Source: Rhizobiales bacterium GAS188 (GTDB lineage Bacteria > Pseudomonadota > Alphaproteobacteria > Rhizobiales > Beijerinckiaceae). From it: a stretch of DNA of 64,000 bases. Where the stretch lies: contig FNSS01000001.1 in assembly GCA_900104855.1 (NCBI GenBank), positions 5,766,001-5,830,000 on the forward strand, given 5' to 3'. Below are positions 17,974-27,307 of this stretch, piece after piece. The stretch's first letter is position 1. Every line of letters begins with the position of its first letter. A model generated the notes under the pieces. That model had not been told where the DNA came from, searched no databases, and was given only the letters and a program-made list of their open reading frames with translations. A program made the position numbers and the translations under genes.

Positions 17974-19056
17974 ATGAGAATCCTCTTTGCGACCTCGCAC
18001 CCTCACATTCCCCAAATCGCCGGCGGGGCCCAGTCGACCACCCATGAGCTTGTCCTCGAGCTGCGCTCACGCGGCCATGTCGCCGGCGTGCATTCCGGGC
18101 TGATCGGGAAGGGCTGGTTGGGGTTTCGCAACCGGACGATCATGAAGGCGACCGGCCGCAAAGCCGTCGAGGATGGCAGCTTGGGTTACCCGATCTATCG
18201 GTCCTGGTTTGCGTGGCAGGCGGCAGCCGAGGTGAGTGCCGCTTTTCGCCCGCAGGTCGTCGTTCTGCAATCGGGCCATCCGGTGAGGATGGCCAAGGCA
18301 TTCCAGGATGCCGGTGTTGTGGTGGTCCCTTATTTTCACAACGTCGAATTCGACACCGACCTCGGCGGCGATCCGCGCGAATTGTCCGCGCGCTGCTGCA
18401 TCGCCAACTCGCAATTCACCGCGGCCAAATACAAGGAGGCGTTCGGTCTCGATCCCGTCGTCATCTACCCCTTGATCAAATCGGAGGATTATCGAACGGA
18501 CACGGATGGCAGCTCGGTCGTGTTCATCAATCCTCACCCGGACAAGGGAGTCGATATGGCGATCGAGCTCGCGCGCCGCTGTCCTGAGATCCCTTTTGCT
18601 TTTGTCGAGGCCTGGACATTGGAGGCGCGGGCTCGAGCCGAGCTGAAGGACACCCTGAGGCATTTGCCGAATGTGAAGCTTGTTCCCCGGACCCGCGACA
18701 TGCGGAGCATCTACCGCAGGGCCCGGATCGTCCTTGCCCCGAGCCAATATCAAGAGACATTCGGGCGAGTTGCCGCGGAAGCCCATATCAGTGGGATCCC
18801 GGTCTTGGCGAGCCGGCGTGGCGGATTGCCCGAGGCCGTCGGGCCAGGCGGCGTGATTCTCGATGTCGACGAGCCGTTAGATACGTGGGTTGCCGCGCTC
18901 GAGCGGCTATGGACGGATGAACCCTATCATCGGCAGCTCTCGCAGGCTGCCCTCGACTATGCTCGGCGGCCCGAGCTCGATCGCGATCGGCAGCTCGCTC
19001 GTCTTCTCGGCGTATTGCAGGCCGCGACCGATCCACTGGCCGCATTGGTCGAATAG
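17974..19056 (+). CDS. Family 4 (GT-B) glycosyltransferase
   Basis: A 360-residue retaining GT-B enzyme. The N-terminal domain has a Gly-rich acceptor loop (PQIAGGAQSTTHEL). The C-terminal domain shows the EX7E motif of GT4 (E261 to E269 in ETFGRVAAEA), preceded by VLAPSQYQ and followed by GIPVLASRRGGLPEAVG. It would add a sugar with retention of configuration. It is the last gene of the plus-strand operon and faces the convergent exoZ-like gene. Confidence 0.92.
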   Translation: MRILFATSHPHIPQIAGGAQSTTHELVLELRSRGHVAGVHSGLIGKGWLGFRNRTIMKATGRKAVEDGSLGYPIYRSWFAWQAAAEVSAAFRPQVVVLQSGHPVRMAKAFQDAGVVVVPYFHNVEFDTDLGGDPRELSARCCIANSQFTAAKYKEAFGLDPVVIYPLIKSEDYRTDTDGSSVVFINPHPDKGVDMAIELARRCPEIPFAFVEAWTLEARARAELKDTLRHLPNVKLVPRTRDMRSIYRRARIVLAPSQYQETFGRVAAEAHISGIPVLASRRGGLPEAVGPGGVILDVDEPLDTWVAALERLWTDEPYHRQLSQAALDYARRPELDRDRQLARLLGVLQAATDPLAALVE

Positions 19057-19120
19057 CAGCTGCGATATCAGGCGGCGGGGGATGCACCGCGTTCGGATCT
19101 CGAGATCGCACATCGCGCTC

Positions 19121-20152
19121 TCAGGACACAGCGGCGGTGCGGCGAAAGCCGCGTGCCCGCGTCACATTCCTGATGAAAGCCGTGAACGGCCGCTCCACCC
19201 ATAAGAAGCATAGCGTGCCGATCAGCAACCCGCCGGCGATCGTCAAGAGATAGATCCAAGGCCCGGGGGAAAAGCCCAGCTTCTCGACAATGAGGGCGAT
19301 CAGCGTCATCGACAGCGTGTGGGTCAAATAGATCGAGTACGAGCCATTTCCCAGCAAGTGCATGACGGCAGATCTCGGCAGCTGGCCGCCGCGCTCGATC
19401 GTGACTGTCCCGCTCACGATCAGAAAGGCCGGAACTCCCCAGAGAACGACCCGGAAGCTACCCTCCGCCGGCGCCCCCGCAAGTTCAACGAACAACAGCG
19501 CAACAGCGCCAACGCACAGTGAAACCCATCCGAGCGCTGCCGATGGCCAACGGTCTTTGGTCCATGCATGTGCCAGCCAAATGCCGGCGAGAAACTCGAG
19601 AAGCAGCGGTGAGGTGTAGGTATGCAAAAGGAAATCGGAGGGCTTCACAAACAGGCCGACGGTGACGCAGGCTGCAAGCGCCGCCGTGATCGACCATAGC
19701 TGACGGGTGGCGCTCGAAAGCAGAACGAGCCCGAACAGAGTGTAAAAGAACATCTCGTAGTTCAATGTCCACCCTTGGGCCAGCAAAGGCAGCGCCTGTC
19801 CTGTTTCAGGCACGTAATGCGGCACGAACAATAGCGACTGGATCATATGCCAGGGCAGGGGATGGTCCAGCGGAAACAAGTTCGGGCGCAGCGCTGCCGC
19901 GATTGCCAAGACGGCCGTAGCGAACCAGTACATCGGCACGATCCTGACCAGCCTGTCCTTGAGGAAAGTGGCGGCATTGGCTTCGTCCTTGCGCGTCACC
20001 AGCCACATGATGAAGCCGCTGATGACGAAGAACATATCGACCCCGGCAGCTCCGGCATGAAACGGGAGGTCATATCGCGCCGCCGCGTGGTGGACCACGA
20101 CGGCGCTCGCCGCAAGGCCGCGCAGATATTGGATCGAGGCGATTATGCGCAT
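19121..20152 (-). CDS. exoZ: ExoZ-like membrane acyltransferase (acyltransferase 3 family)
   Basis: A multi-pass membrane protein of 343 residues beginning RIIASIQYLRGLAA, with VVVHHAAA, GAAGVDMFFVISGFIMW and RLVRIVPMYW, closely resembling ExoZ, which O-acetylates succinoglycan. About ten hydrophobic helices are visible. It probably transfers acetyl or another acyl group onto a sugar of the repeat unit at the inner membrane. It is transcribed alone, divergently from the glycosyltransferase at 20290. The symbol denotes family resemblance; the acyl group and sugar are not proven. Confidence 0.87.
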   Translation of the reverse strand: MRIIASIQYLRGLAASAVVVHHAAARYDLPFHAGAAGVDMFFVISGFIMWLVTRKDEANAATFLKDRLVRIVPMYWFATAVLAIAAALRPNLFPLDHPLPWHMIQSLLFVPHYVPETGQALPLLAQGWTLNYEMFFYTLFGLVLLSSATRQLWSITAALAACVTVGLFVKPSDFLLHTYTSPLLLEFLAGIWLAHAWTKDRWPSAALGWVSLCVGAVALLFVELAGAPAEGSFRVVLWGVPAFLIVSGTVTIERGGQLPRSAVMHLLGNGSYSIYLTHTLSMTLIALIVEKLGFSPGPWIYLLTIAGGLLIGTLCFLWVERPFTAFIRNVTRARGFRRTAAVS

Positions 20153-20228
20153 CTACGCCCTCAGCCGCCCGGCACGCGAGAACCCGGTTTCGGTTCCCAT
20201 GGTGCAGAGCGCAGAGAGTAGTGCTAGA

Positions 20229-20266
20229 GTTAAGCTATGGCCAGGGCGATTTCACATAGGCTTAAC
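20229..20266. repeat. Imperfect inverted repeat GTTAAGCTATG / CATAGGCTTAAC
   Basis: Two arms (20229-20239 and 20255-20266) are reverse complements apart from one extra base, with a 15-base spacer. The repeat sits between exoZ and the divergent glycosyltransferase, close upstream of the latter's start. It may be an operator or a leader hairpin. Confidence 0.4.
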
Positions 20267-20289
20267 ATTGCGGCGGCGAGGGGCAACGG

Positions 20290-21450
20290 ATGATCGACGT
20301 GCTGCTGCCGGTATTCAACGCCGCCTCCACCGTGGCCGAGGCGATCGAGAGCGTTCGGCGCCAGACGGTTGCGGAGCAGCGCATCATCGTGATCGACGAC
20401 GGGTCCACGGACCACACGCCGGAGATTCTGGCGGGCTTGGCGCGCCAAGACAGTCGGATCACCGTGCTGAGGCAGCGAAACGGGGGTATCGTCGACGCAT
20501 TGAACGCGGGATTGGAGCGCTGCGCCGGCACCTTCATCGCTCGGCAAGATGCCGACGATATTTCGGACGCGTCGCGGCTGGCCATGCAGCTCGATTATCT
20601 CGAGCGCCATCCGGATTGCGTGGCCGTATCTGGAGCGGTGCGGCATATCGACGAGACCGGCCGCCGCACGGGGAACACGCAGTATTTCGCTTCGCCGGAC
20701 GCAGCGGATGCGCGCTGGGCGCCGTCGCGCGAACCCTATCTTTGTCATCCCTTTCTCATGGTGCGGCGCGAGGCGATGCAATCGGTTGGCGGGTACCGCC
20801 ATGTGCATAATTCGGAGGATACGGACCTCTATTGGCGCTTGAGCGAGCGCGGCCGCCTGCACAATCTGGACCTGCCGATCGGCGATTACCGCATGCATGC
20901 CGGCAGCATCTCGGGTGGCTCGATCGCAAACGGACGGATCATGGCGTTGAGCTCGCAATTGGCGGGTGTGTCGGCGTTGCGTCGGAAGGAGGGTCGGCCT
21001 GATCTCCGCTTCGACCGGGAGATGATCGCCGAGTACCGGCGCGTCCCGACATTGTCGGGCCTATACGAATTGGGCAGGCAGCAATTGGACAAAGCGGAAG
21101 CAGAATATTTGCGGCTCGCCATGGCCGCGAAGCTGCTCGAACTGACGTCATATCGTCCCTATGAGCTCGAACTCGACGATTGTGTGTTCATCCGCGAAGC
21201 GCGAGATGGGTTGCAGCGCCTGACGGCGGCCAATCGCACCGAGTTCCACCGCCTGCATGCGGCCGCGGTCGCTCGTCTTCTCAAGAGAGGCCAGATGCGC
21301 GAAGCCGCGGCGCTCGCGCCTCCTTCGCTCTACGCGCCGGCGGCTGCCCGCCTCGCCGCCATGGCGCTTCCCGGGTCCTTGCGGCACGTTCTCATTCGGC
21401 CGCGAGAGCGGCGCCGGAAGCTGACCGACGGTGCCGTTTCGCGCCGATGA
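20290..21450 (+). CDS. Family 2 glycosyltransferase
   Basis: A 386-residue GT2 protein with IDVLLPVFNAAST, RIIVIDDGSTDHT, the RQDADDIS metal-binding motif and a later HNSEDTDLYWRL acceptor motif. The C-terminal 120 residues are helical and specific to this protein. The start at 20290 follows GAGGGG with 6-7 bases of spacing. It stands alone between divergent exoZ and the convergent epimerase gene. Confidence 0.9.
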   Translation: MIDVLLPVFNAASTVAEAIESVRRQTVAEQRIIVIDDGSTDHTPEILAGLARQDSRITVLRQRNGGIVDALNAGLERCAGTFIARQDADDISDASRLAMQLDYLERHPDCVAVSGAVRHIDETGRRTGNTQYFASPDAADARWAPSREPYLCHPFLMVRREAMQSVGGYRHVHNSEDTDLYWRLSERGRLHNLDLPIGDYRMHAGSISGGSIANGRIMALSSQLAGVSALRRKEGRPDLRFDREMIAEYRRVPTLSGLYELGRQQLDKAEAEYLRLAMAAKLLELTSYRPYELELDDCVFIREARDGLQRLTAANRTEFHRLHAAAVARLLKRGQMREAAALAPPSLYAPAAARLAAMALPGSLRHVLIRPRERRRKLTDGAVSRR

Positions 21451-21524
21451 GCGCCCGCGAGAGCGATTGTCGCCAAGCCCGGGCCTTTGGGCCGGCGAGA
21501 AGGTAGGCCGCGATGCCGGACGCC

Positions 21525-22508
21525 TCAGTCGAAATCCTGGAACCGCGATGCCGATTTCCACTTCAACAACCCCGCCTGGAGATCGTAGCGATAGCTGAAC
21601 CCGGCCTCCGGTAGTCGTTTCGGCACCATGTTGGTCGACTCATGGAGCTTGCGCACGCGAGCGCGATTGATATCATTCTTCAGGCCGAGCGCCGACATGA
21701 TCTCGAAGCCGAAGGCGGCAAGTTTCAAAAGCCAGAATGGAACGACGAAGCGCGGCTCGGGGTAGCCGCCGACCCTGGAAAAAGCGGCGCAGATATCCGC
21801 GCTCGTATAGCGCTCGGGGTGGCAGAAATTATAGACAAAGACACCTTCGTTCCGCTGCTGCGCGAACATCATCGACGAGACGAGGTCCTCCACATAGCCG
21901 CAGGCCTTGATCGTGTCGGTTCGCCCGGGGAAGACGAAGCGGCGCCTCTTGAGCATCCGCGACAATCGGGTGAAATTGCCGCGCTCCTCGAGCCCGTAGA
22001 TCACGCCCGGCCGCACGACCGTCAATCGACGAGTATCGGCGCGCTCCGACTGCCATAAGCGATGGATGTTCTCGGCAAGGATTTTTGAGCGTCCATAGGC
22101 ATTGACGGGTTCCAGCGCCGCGTCCTCATCCTTCGGGGTCTCGGTCGGCCCATAGACCGTCATCGTGCTGGTGAACAGCAGCCGATCGGCGCCGACCTCG
22201 CTGGCGAAACGGCAAATATTGGTCGCACCCTGGACGTTCGTCCAATAATATTCCCAGTCCTCGTGACCCGGAGTGGTATGGACTGCGGCGAAATTGAATA
22301 TGTCGAATGGTCCCTCTCCGCACAGCTCAGCCGGAATGGGGTCACGAATGTCGAAATTTTCATATCGGACCCCCTCGACGACAAATCGGGGCTTACCGAC
22401 ATCGACGCTGTAGAGCTCGTCATAATGGCGCGTCTCCGCAAGATGCGCCAGCAAATGGGACCCAATGAATCCGGCGCCGCCGAATATGACCGCCTTCCTG
22501 GCATTCAT
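21525..22508 (-). CDS. NAD-dependent nucleotide-sugar epimerase/dehydratase
   Basis: A 327-residue extended SDR with [12 protein letters not shown] at the N-terminus, SVDVGKPRF at the end of strand 2, FTSTMTVYGPTE, and the catalytic YGRSK (Tyr/Lys) pair. It would epimerise, reduce or dehydrate a nucleotide sugar; the exact reaction is unclear. ATG at 22508 is chosen because AGGAG lies 8 bases upstream; a longer frame to 22676 would run through the AT-rich regulatory region. Divergent from the exoL-like gene. Confidence 0.88.
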   Translation of the reverse strand: MNARKAVIFGGAGFIGSHLLAHLAETRHYDELYSVDVGKPRFVVEGVRYENFDIRDPIPAELCGEGPFDIFNFAAVHTTPGHEDWEYYWTNVQGATNICRFASEVGADRLLFTSTMTVYGPTETPKDEDAALEPVNAYGRSKILAENIHRLWQSERADTRRLTVVRPGVIYGLEERGNFTRLSRMLKRRRFVFPGRTDTIKACGYVEDLVSSMMFAQQRNEGVFVYNFCHPERYTSADICAAFSRVGGYPEPRFVVPFWLLKLAAFGFEIMSALGLKNDINRARVRKLHESTNMVPKRLPEAGFSYRYDLQAGLLKWKSASRFQDFD

Positions 22509-22588
22509 GAGTTCAGCTCCTGTCCAAATGGGAAGGCGTGACGCCGCCCGACCGATATCGGCTTCCAGCCTTGTGCGGCGGCAAGCCG

Positions 22589-22617
22589 TTATGTTATTAC
22601 CATTAGCGTAACATATC
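22589..22617. promoter_or_regulatory. Inverted pair of TATGTTAT-type sites
   Basis: TATGTTAT at 22590-22597 and GTAACATA (reverse of TATGTTAC) at 22608-22615 face each other across 10 bases. They lie midway between the divergent starts at 22508 and 22746, as expected for a shared operator. Confidence 0.5.
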
Positions 22618-22745
22618 AGACTGAGCTTTGCCACATGGGGGGGCCGGAGCCTGGGTCGTCGCCGGGCGTCGACCAAATGCCAAATCGCAGCGACACGCCG
22701 AGGATACTTTGTGGATCACGCAGCGCCTCCATCAGGGATGCCGGC

Positions 22746-23921
22746 ATGAATGCGAAGATCGCCTATTTCGTGCATGACCTTTCGGATCCTGCCGTTCATC
22801 GCCGCGTTCGCATGCTCCGATTGGGGGGAGGCTCGGTCACGCCGATCGGATTCCGACGCACTTCCGAGCCGATCGATATGGTGGAGGGGAGGGGCGCGAT
22901 CGATCTCGGACGGACCTCCGACGGCATGTTGGGGAGACGCGTGGTTTCGTTGGCGGGGGCGCTGACCAGGCTCGACCGCTTGGGTGAGCAGGTGCGTGGC
23001 GCGGACGCGCTCGTGGCCCGCAATCTCGAGATGCTGTTTCTCGCGGCGAGAGCCCGAAAGCTTCATGCTCCCAACGCCGCCCTCGTCTATGAATGTCTCG
23101 ACATCCATCGCATGCTCCTGTCGAGGCAGCTCAAGAGCGGCTTGCTGCGGTTGTTCGAGTCGGGGCTCTGGCACAATGTCGACCTGCTGCTGACGAGCTC
23201 GCCGGCATTCGTGCGCAATTATTTCGCGCCCCGTGGGTTCCCGTCGCCGATCAGGCTCGTCGAGAACAAGGTCCTGCTCGTCGATGAGCGCCAAAGCGAC
23301 TGCCCGCGCCCGAGGCCGACGCCAGGCCCCCCATGGCGCATCGGTTGGTTCGGGATGATACGTTGCCGCAAGAGCCTGGAGATTCTGACCTCGCTCGCCC
23401 GCAAGGCGGATGGCGACGTGGAGATCGTCATCAGGGGACGTCCTTCCGGCGCGGTCTTCCCGGATTTCGACGCCGCGATCGCCAATTCACCGCATATCCG
23501 TTTCGGCGGGATCTATCGCAACCCCGACGATCTGCCTGCCATCTACGGCGATGTCCATTTGAGTTGGGCGATCGACTATTACGAGGCCGGCGAGAACTCG
23601 ACCTGGCTGCTGCCCAACCGCATCTACGAAGGGAGCGTCTACGGCGCCGTGCCGATCGCCTTGGCGGGCGTCGAGACGGGAAGCTGGCTGGCGAAGCGAG
23701 GCGCCGGCGTCGTGCTGGATGAGCCGCTCGAGCAGCAACTGGCCGGCTTCCTGGGTTCCCTCGACGCAGCTTCCTATTCCAGGCTCACTGACCAGATGGA
23801 GGCGCTGCCGCGCTCAGACCTGGTGGATGACCGGTCAGACTGCCGTGAGCTTGTGGCGGCGATATGCGGCGACACTGCCGCGCCCAGCGATCAGCTGGTC
23901 TATTCGAGGGTGAGCGCATGA
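22746..23921 (+). CDS. exoL: ExoL-like glycosyltransferase
   Basis: A 391-residue GT-B-type protein beginning KIAYFVHDLSDPAVHRRVRM, an N-terminus closely resembling ExoL, the glucosyltransferase of succinoglycan synthesis. Later motifs include WRIGWFGMIRCRKS and LLPNRIYEGSVYGAVPIAL in the donor-binding half. It would add a glucose to the lipid-linked chain. ATG at 22746 begins the conserved domain and is preceded by AGGGA; an earlier in-frame ATG at 22635 has no support. It overlaps the next gene by 4 bases. Confidence 0.83.
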   Translation: MNAKIAYFVHDLSDPAVHRRVRMLRLGGGSVTPIGFRRTSEPIDMVEGRGAIDLGRTSDGMLGRRVVSLAGALTRLDRLGEQVRGADALVARNLEMLFLAARARKLHAPNAALVYECLDIHRMLLSRQLKSGLLRLFESGLWHNVDLLLTSSPAFVRNYFAPRGFPSPIRLVENKVLLVDERQSDCPRPRPTPGPPWRIGWFGMIRCRKSLEILTSLARKADGDVEIVIRGRPSGAVFPDFDAAIANSPHIRFGGIYRNPDDLPAIYGDVHLSWAIDYYEAGENSTWLLPNRIYEGSVYGAVPIALAGVETGSWLAKRGAGVVLDEPLEQQLAGFLGSLDAASYSRLTDQMEALPRSDLVDDRSDCRELVAAICGDTAAPSDQLVYSRVSA

Positions 23922-25045
23922 CCGGGCAAATTCCCGACATCATCCAGGGCGAGCAAGACATTCAAGGTGTGCAAGACATCCAGGGTGTGCAAGATATTCA
24001 GGGTGTGAAGGCCCCGGTTCTGGTCGTCGTCCCTTGCCTCAATGAGGAAGAGCATGTCGAGGGCGTTGTCACAGGGCTGCTCGCCGAGGCGGATCGCATC
24101 GCGCTGAAGATCGTCGTGGTCGACGGGGGCAGCACGGACGGCACCCGCGCGATCGTCGAACGGCTGGCGAAACGCGACGGTCAGGTCGCGCTTCTGGACA
24201 ATCCAAAGAGGATACAAAGCGCCGCATTGAACCATGCTGTCAGGATCCACGGCGACGAGGCCGAGTTCCTGATCCGGATCGACGCCCATGCCGAATATCA
24301 GGCGTGCTATTGTGAGCGGCTCCTCTCGACCCAGGCCGAAACAGGCGCGGATTCGGTCGTCGTCAGCATGCACAGCAAGGGCCAAAGTTGCTTCCAGCGT
24401 GCGGCCGCCGCCGCTCAGAACTCGATTCTGGGGAATGGCGGCTCGGCGCATCGCAATGCCCCTCACGGCCGCTGGGTCGAGCATGGGCATCACGCCCTGA
24501 TGAGGATCGCAGCCTTCAAGGAAGTGGGAGGTTATGACGAGACATTTTCCCACAATGAGGATGCCGAGCTGGACAACAGGCTCGGCGAGCGGGGATTTCG
24601 CATTTTCCTGATGGGAGGCGCGTCGATCACCTACTATCCGAGACGATCTCCGATCGCGCTCTTCCGGCAATATTTCAACATCGGGCGCGGCCGTGTGCGC
24701 AATTTCTTGAAGCACCGACGGAACACGAAGCTGCGTCATCTGGTGCTCGTGGCGATCGCCCCGGTTGTCGGCCTTGCTCTCCTGGCACCCATCTCTCCAA
24801 TATTTGCCATTCCGGCGCTCCTCTGGAGCCTCCTATGCCTCGGCTATGGGGTTCTCCTCGGCATCCGCTTACGCGATCCCTGCGCGGCTGCCGCCGGCAT
24901 CGCGGCGATTGCGGCGCAGGCCGGCTGGTCATTCGGTTTCTTCGCGGGGCTCCCGGCCGCGTTGGCGCAGACCGCGAGGAGCGAGCCCGGACCCGGTGAT
25001 CGGCTCGCAGCCCCGGCGCAAGCCCCTGAACGGACCGCCCGATGA
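23918..25045 (+). CDS. exoA: ExoA-like glycosyltransferase with N-terminal hexapeptide repeats
   Basis: A 375-residue GT2 enzyme with LVVVPCLNEEEHVEGVV, IVVVDGGSTDGTR and a RIDAHAEY metal-binding region, then NEDAELDNRLGERGF and C-terminal membrane helices, as in ExoA (succinoglycan beta-1,3-glucosyltransferase). The first 31 residues are unusual: four tandem units related to DIQGVQ. Starts and stops overlap by ATGA with exoL before and the GT2-GH16 fusion after, so the three are translationally coupled. Confidence 0.88.
   Translation: MTGQIPDIIQGEQDIQGVQDIQGVQDIQGVKAPVLVVVPCLNEEEHVEGVVTGLLAEADRIALKIVVVDGGSTDGTRAIVERLAKRDGQVALLDNPKRIQSAALNHAVRIHGDEAEFLIRIDAHAEYQACYCERLLSTQAETGADSVVVSMHSKGQSCFQRAAAAAQNSILGNGGSAHRNAPHGRWVEHGHHALMRIAAFKEVGGYDETFSHNEDAELDNRLGERGFRIFLMGGASITYYPRRSPIALFRQYFNIGRGRVRNFLKHRRNTKLRHLVLVAIAPVVGLALLAPISPIFAIPALLWSLLCLGYGVLLGIRLRDPCAAAAGIAAIAAQAGWSFGFFAGLPAALAQTARSEPGPGDRLAAPAQAPERTAR
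23939..24010 (+). repeat. Four tandem 18-base repeats inside exoA-like gene
   Basis: Units at 23939, 23957, 23975 and 23993 encode IIQGEQ, DIQGVQ, DIQGVQ and DIQGVK. The last three differ at only a few bases, so the array looks recent and may vary in copy number between strains without shifting frame. Confidence 0.85.
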
Positions 25046-27222
25046 CGCCGTCCGGTATCCCCGAAGCGGCGCCCCCTGATCCGATGGTGAGCGTGATCAT
25101 GGCCAATTACAACGGCGCCGCCCATCTCGCCGACGCCATCGGGTCGGTGCAAAGGCAAAGCCTGCGCGATCTCGAGATCATCGTCTCCGACGATGCATCG
25201 AGGGATGGCAGCGTCGAGATAGCGACGGAGCTGATGCGGGAAGATCCGCGCGTCCGCCTGGTCCAGAGCGAGCGCAACGCCGGACCCGGCGCCGCACGTA
25301 ATCGGGCGCTCGCTTTGGCGAGAGGGCAGTGGATCGCCGTGATAGACAGCGACGATCTGATGCATCCCGAGAGGCTAGCGACACTCGTCGACGGAGCCGT
25401 CCGTGATGGCGCCGACATCGTGGCCGATGATCTCGTCGCCTTTCACGCGGACGACCTTCGCCCCACTTCCCGGCTGCTCACGGGGCGGTGGGCTCGCGCT
25501 CCTTTCTGGGTCGATATCGCCGATTATGTCAGGCTCAATCATTTCTACGGCCGTGGGCCCGCGCTCGGCTATTTGAAGCCGCTGTTTCGGGCCTCACTCT
25601 TGCAAGGCCACGCGGCGCGGTATGACGAAACGCTCAGGATCGCCGAGGACTACGATCTCGTCTTTCGCCTTCTCCATGGGCGCGCGCGCTTCCGGGTCTA
25701 CCCGGTCGGGCTCTATTATTATCGCAAGCACCCGGCCTCGACCTCCCATCGTCTGAACCGGAGCGCGCTCGGGGCGATCGAGGCCGCCGATCTGCGGTTT
25801 CTCGGTCAGGTGCCGAGCCTCGACCGGTGCCTCGCGACGGCAGTGGCAGCGCGGCTGCGGTCGATCCGCACTGCGCTCGCCTATGAGGACCTGCTTGCTG
25901 CGCTCAAGGGCGAGCACTTTTGGCGCGCCGCTGGGATCGCCTTGGCAAGGCCCAAGGCCGCTGCCTTGCTGAGATTGCCGATCAGCGTTCGCCTGCGCCG
26001 TCTCCTGCCGTCACGGGCTGGCTTTGCCTCGGGGAGACGGATCATCCTGGCGATCGGCGCGCTGCTCGTCGCCGGTGCAACGATCATCGATCCGGGCACT
26101 CGCATTGCCGACCGCATCATCAGCCCGGCCAGTGCCGAGGATCTGCGGCCGAAGGGAGAGAAGGTGAGCGGTGAGGGGCAACCCTCGATATTCAACGTCC
26201 GTCGAGCCTCGAATGACAAGATCATCGATGGCTACGATGCGCAAAAGGGTGACAAGATCCGGTTGACGGGTTTCGGCCTCAGCGACTTCGACGCCGTCCG
26301 GCACAATCTGCGACAAGTGGGGAAGAATGCGCTGCTCAAGCTACCCGGCGGACAATCCCTATGGGTCCTCGGGACCGATATGGGCTCCCTTGGCGCCGAC
26401 AATTTCCAACTCGAACTCGATCGCCACGGTCTCGTCAAGACATTCGCCGACGAGTTCTCGAAATTCAGCTGGTACGCGGAGGGTCTGGAGAACGCCCCTA
26501 TCGGTGGCGGAACCTGGCGGACCAATTTCGGCTATGCCGGGGCGCAGGAGCTCGGCAGCAGATCGCTCGGCTCGAACGGCGAATTGCAGGTCTATGTGGA
26601 TCGGGGCTTTCGCGGCACGGCCGACAAACCGCTCGGCATAGACCCTTTCCGGGTGGCCAATGGCGCCCTCGAGATTGTCGCCGATCGCGCCCCACCTGAG
26701 GTGAGCCCGCGGATCTGGAATTACCAATATACGTCGGGCCTCATCACCACCGAGCGCTCCTTCTCGCAGCTCTACGGAGTTTTCGAGATCCGGGCGCGCA
26801 TGCCCAAGGGCCGGGGACTATGGCCGGATTTCTGGCTGCTTCCAGCCGATCATTCCTGGCCTCCCGAGATCGACGTGTTCGAGATCCTCGCCCATGACAC
26901 GACGACCCTGCACACCAATGCCCATAGCAATGCGGGCGGCAAGCATACTGACGCTCCGACCGTCATCCGCGTCCCGGATACCTCGGCCGATTTCCACACA
27001 TACGCCGTCGATTGGCAGGCCGACACCATCAAATGGTATTTCGACGACGTCGAGGTTGCGCGCAAACCGACGCCGCCCGACATGCATAAGCAGATGTATA
27101 TGCTGGCGAATTTCGCTGTAGGTGGCCATTGGCCCGGTAACCCGGATGCGTCGACCCAATTTCCGGCCATCCTCGCCATCGATTGGATACGGGCCTATCG
27201 TCGCAATGCCCCGCCAAAATAG
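25042..27222 (+). CDS. ExoO-like glycosyltransferase fused to GH16 beta-glucanase (ExoK/ExsH-like)
   Basis: A 726-residue fusion. Residues 1 to ~320 form a GT2 domain very like ExoO (VSVIMANYNGA, LEIIVSDDASRDGS, VIDSDDLM, AEDYDLVFRL). A hydrophobic helix at about 334-348 could cross the membrane. Residues ~380-450 resemble the beta-roll tail segment found before GH16 in secreted ExsH-like glycanases. Residues ~455-724 are GH16, with the catalytic EIDVFE motif intact (E609, D611, E614). A cytosolic transferase and a periplasmic endo-beta-glucanase joined by one helix would fit (inference). It is coupled to exoA by an ATGA overlap. Confidence 0.9.
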   Translation: MTPSGIPEAAPPDPMVSVIMANYNGAAHLADAIGSVQRQSLRDLEIIVSDDASRDGSVEIATELMREDPRVRLVQSERNAGPGAARNRALALARGQWIAVIDSDDLMHPERLATLVDGAVRDGADIVADDLVAFHADDLRPTSRLLTGRWARAPFWVDIADYVRLNHFYGRGPALGYLKPLFRASLLQGHAARYDETLRIAEDYDLVFRLLHGRARFRVYPVGLYYYRKHPASTSHRLNRSALGAIEAADLRFLGQVPSLDRCLATAVAARLRSIRTALAYEDLLAALKGEHFWRAAGIALARPKAAALLRLPISVRLRRLLPSRAGFASGRRIILAIGALLVAGATIIDPGTRIADRIISPASAEDLRPKGEKVSGEGQPSIFNVRRASNDKIIDGYDAQKGDKIRLTGFGLSDFDAVRHNLRQVGKNALLKLPGGQSLWVLGTDMGSLGADNFQLELDRHGLVKTFADEFSKFSWYAEGLENAPIGGGTWRTNFGYAGAQELGSRSLGSNGELQVYVDRGFRGTADKPLGIDPFRVANGALEIVADRAPPEVSPRIWNYQYTSGLITTERSFSQLYGVFEIRARMPKGRGLWPDFWLLPADHSWPPEIDVFEILAHDTTTLHTNAHSNAGGKHTDAPTVIRVPDTSADFHTYAVDWQADTIKWYFDDVEVARKPTPPDMHKQMYMLANFAVGGHWPGNPDASTQFPAILAIDWIRAYRRNAPPK

Positions 27223-27307
27223 AGTCGCAACTTTCATCGAGCCTCCGGCGTCTCGGCAGAGGCCGGCCGGTGCGGGGAGAACCGAGCCCTGTGCGGGAGC
27301 TGTCGAC

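Noticed and set aside
23939-24010. Tandem repeats considered as a CRISPR or VNTR element
   Set aside because: The units are contiguous, with no spacers, and stay in the reading frame of exoA, so they are a coding repeat.
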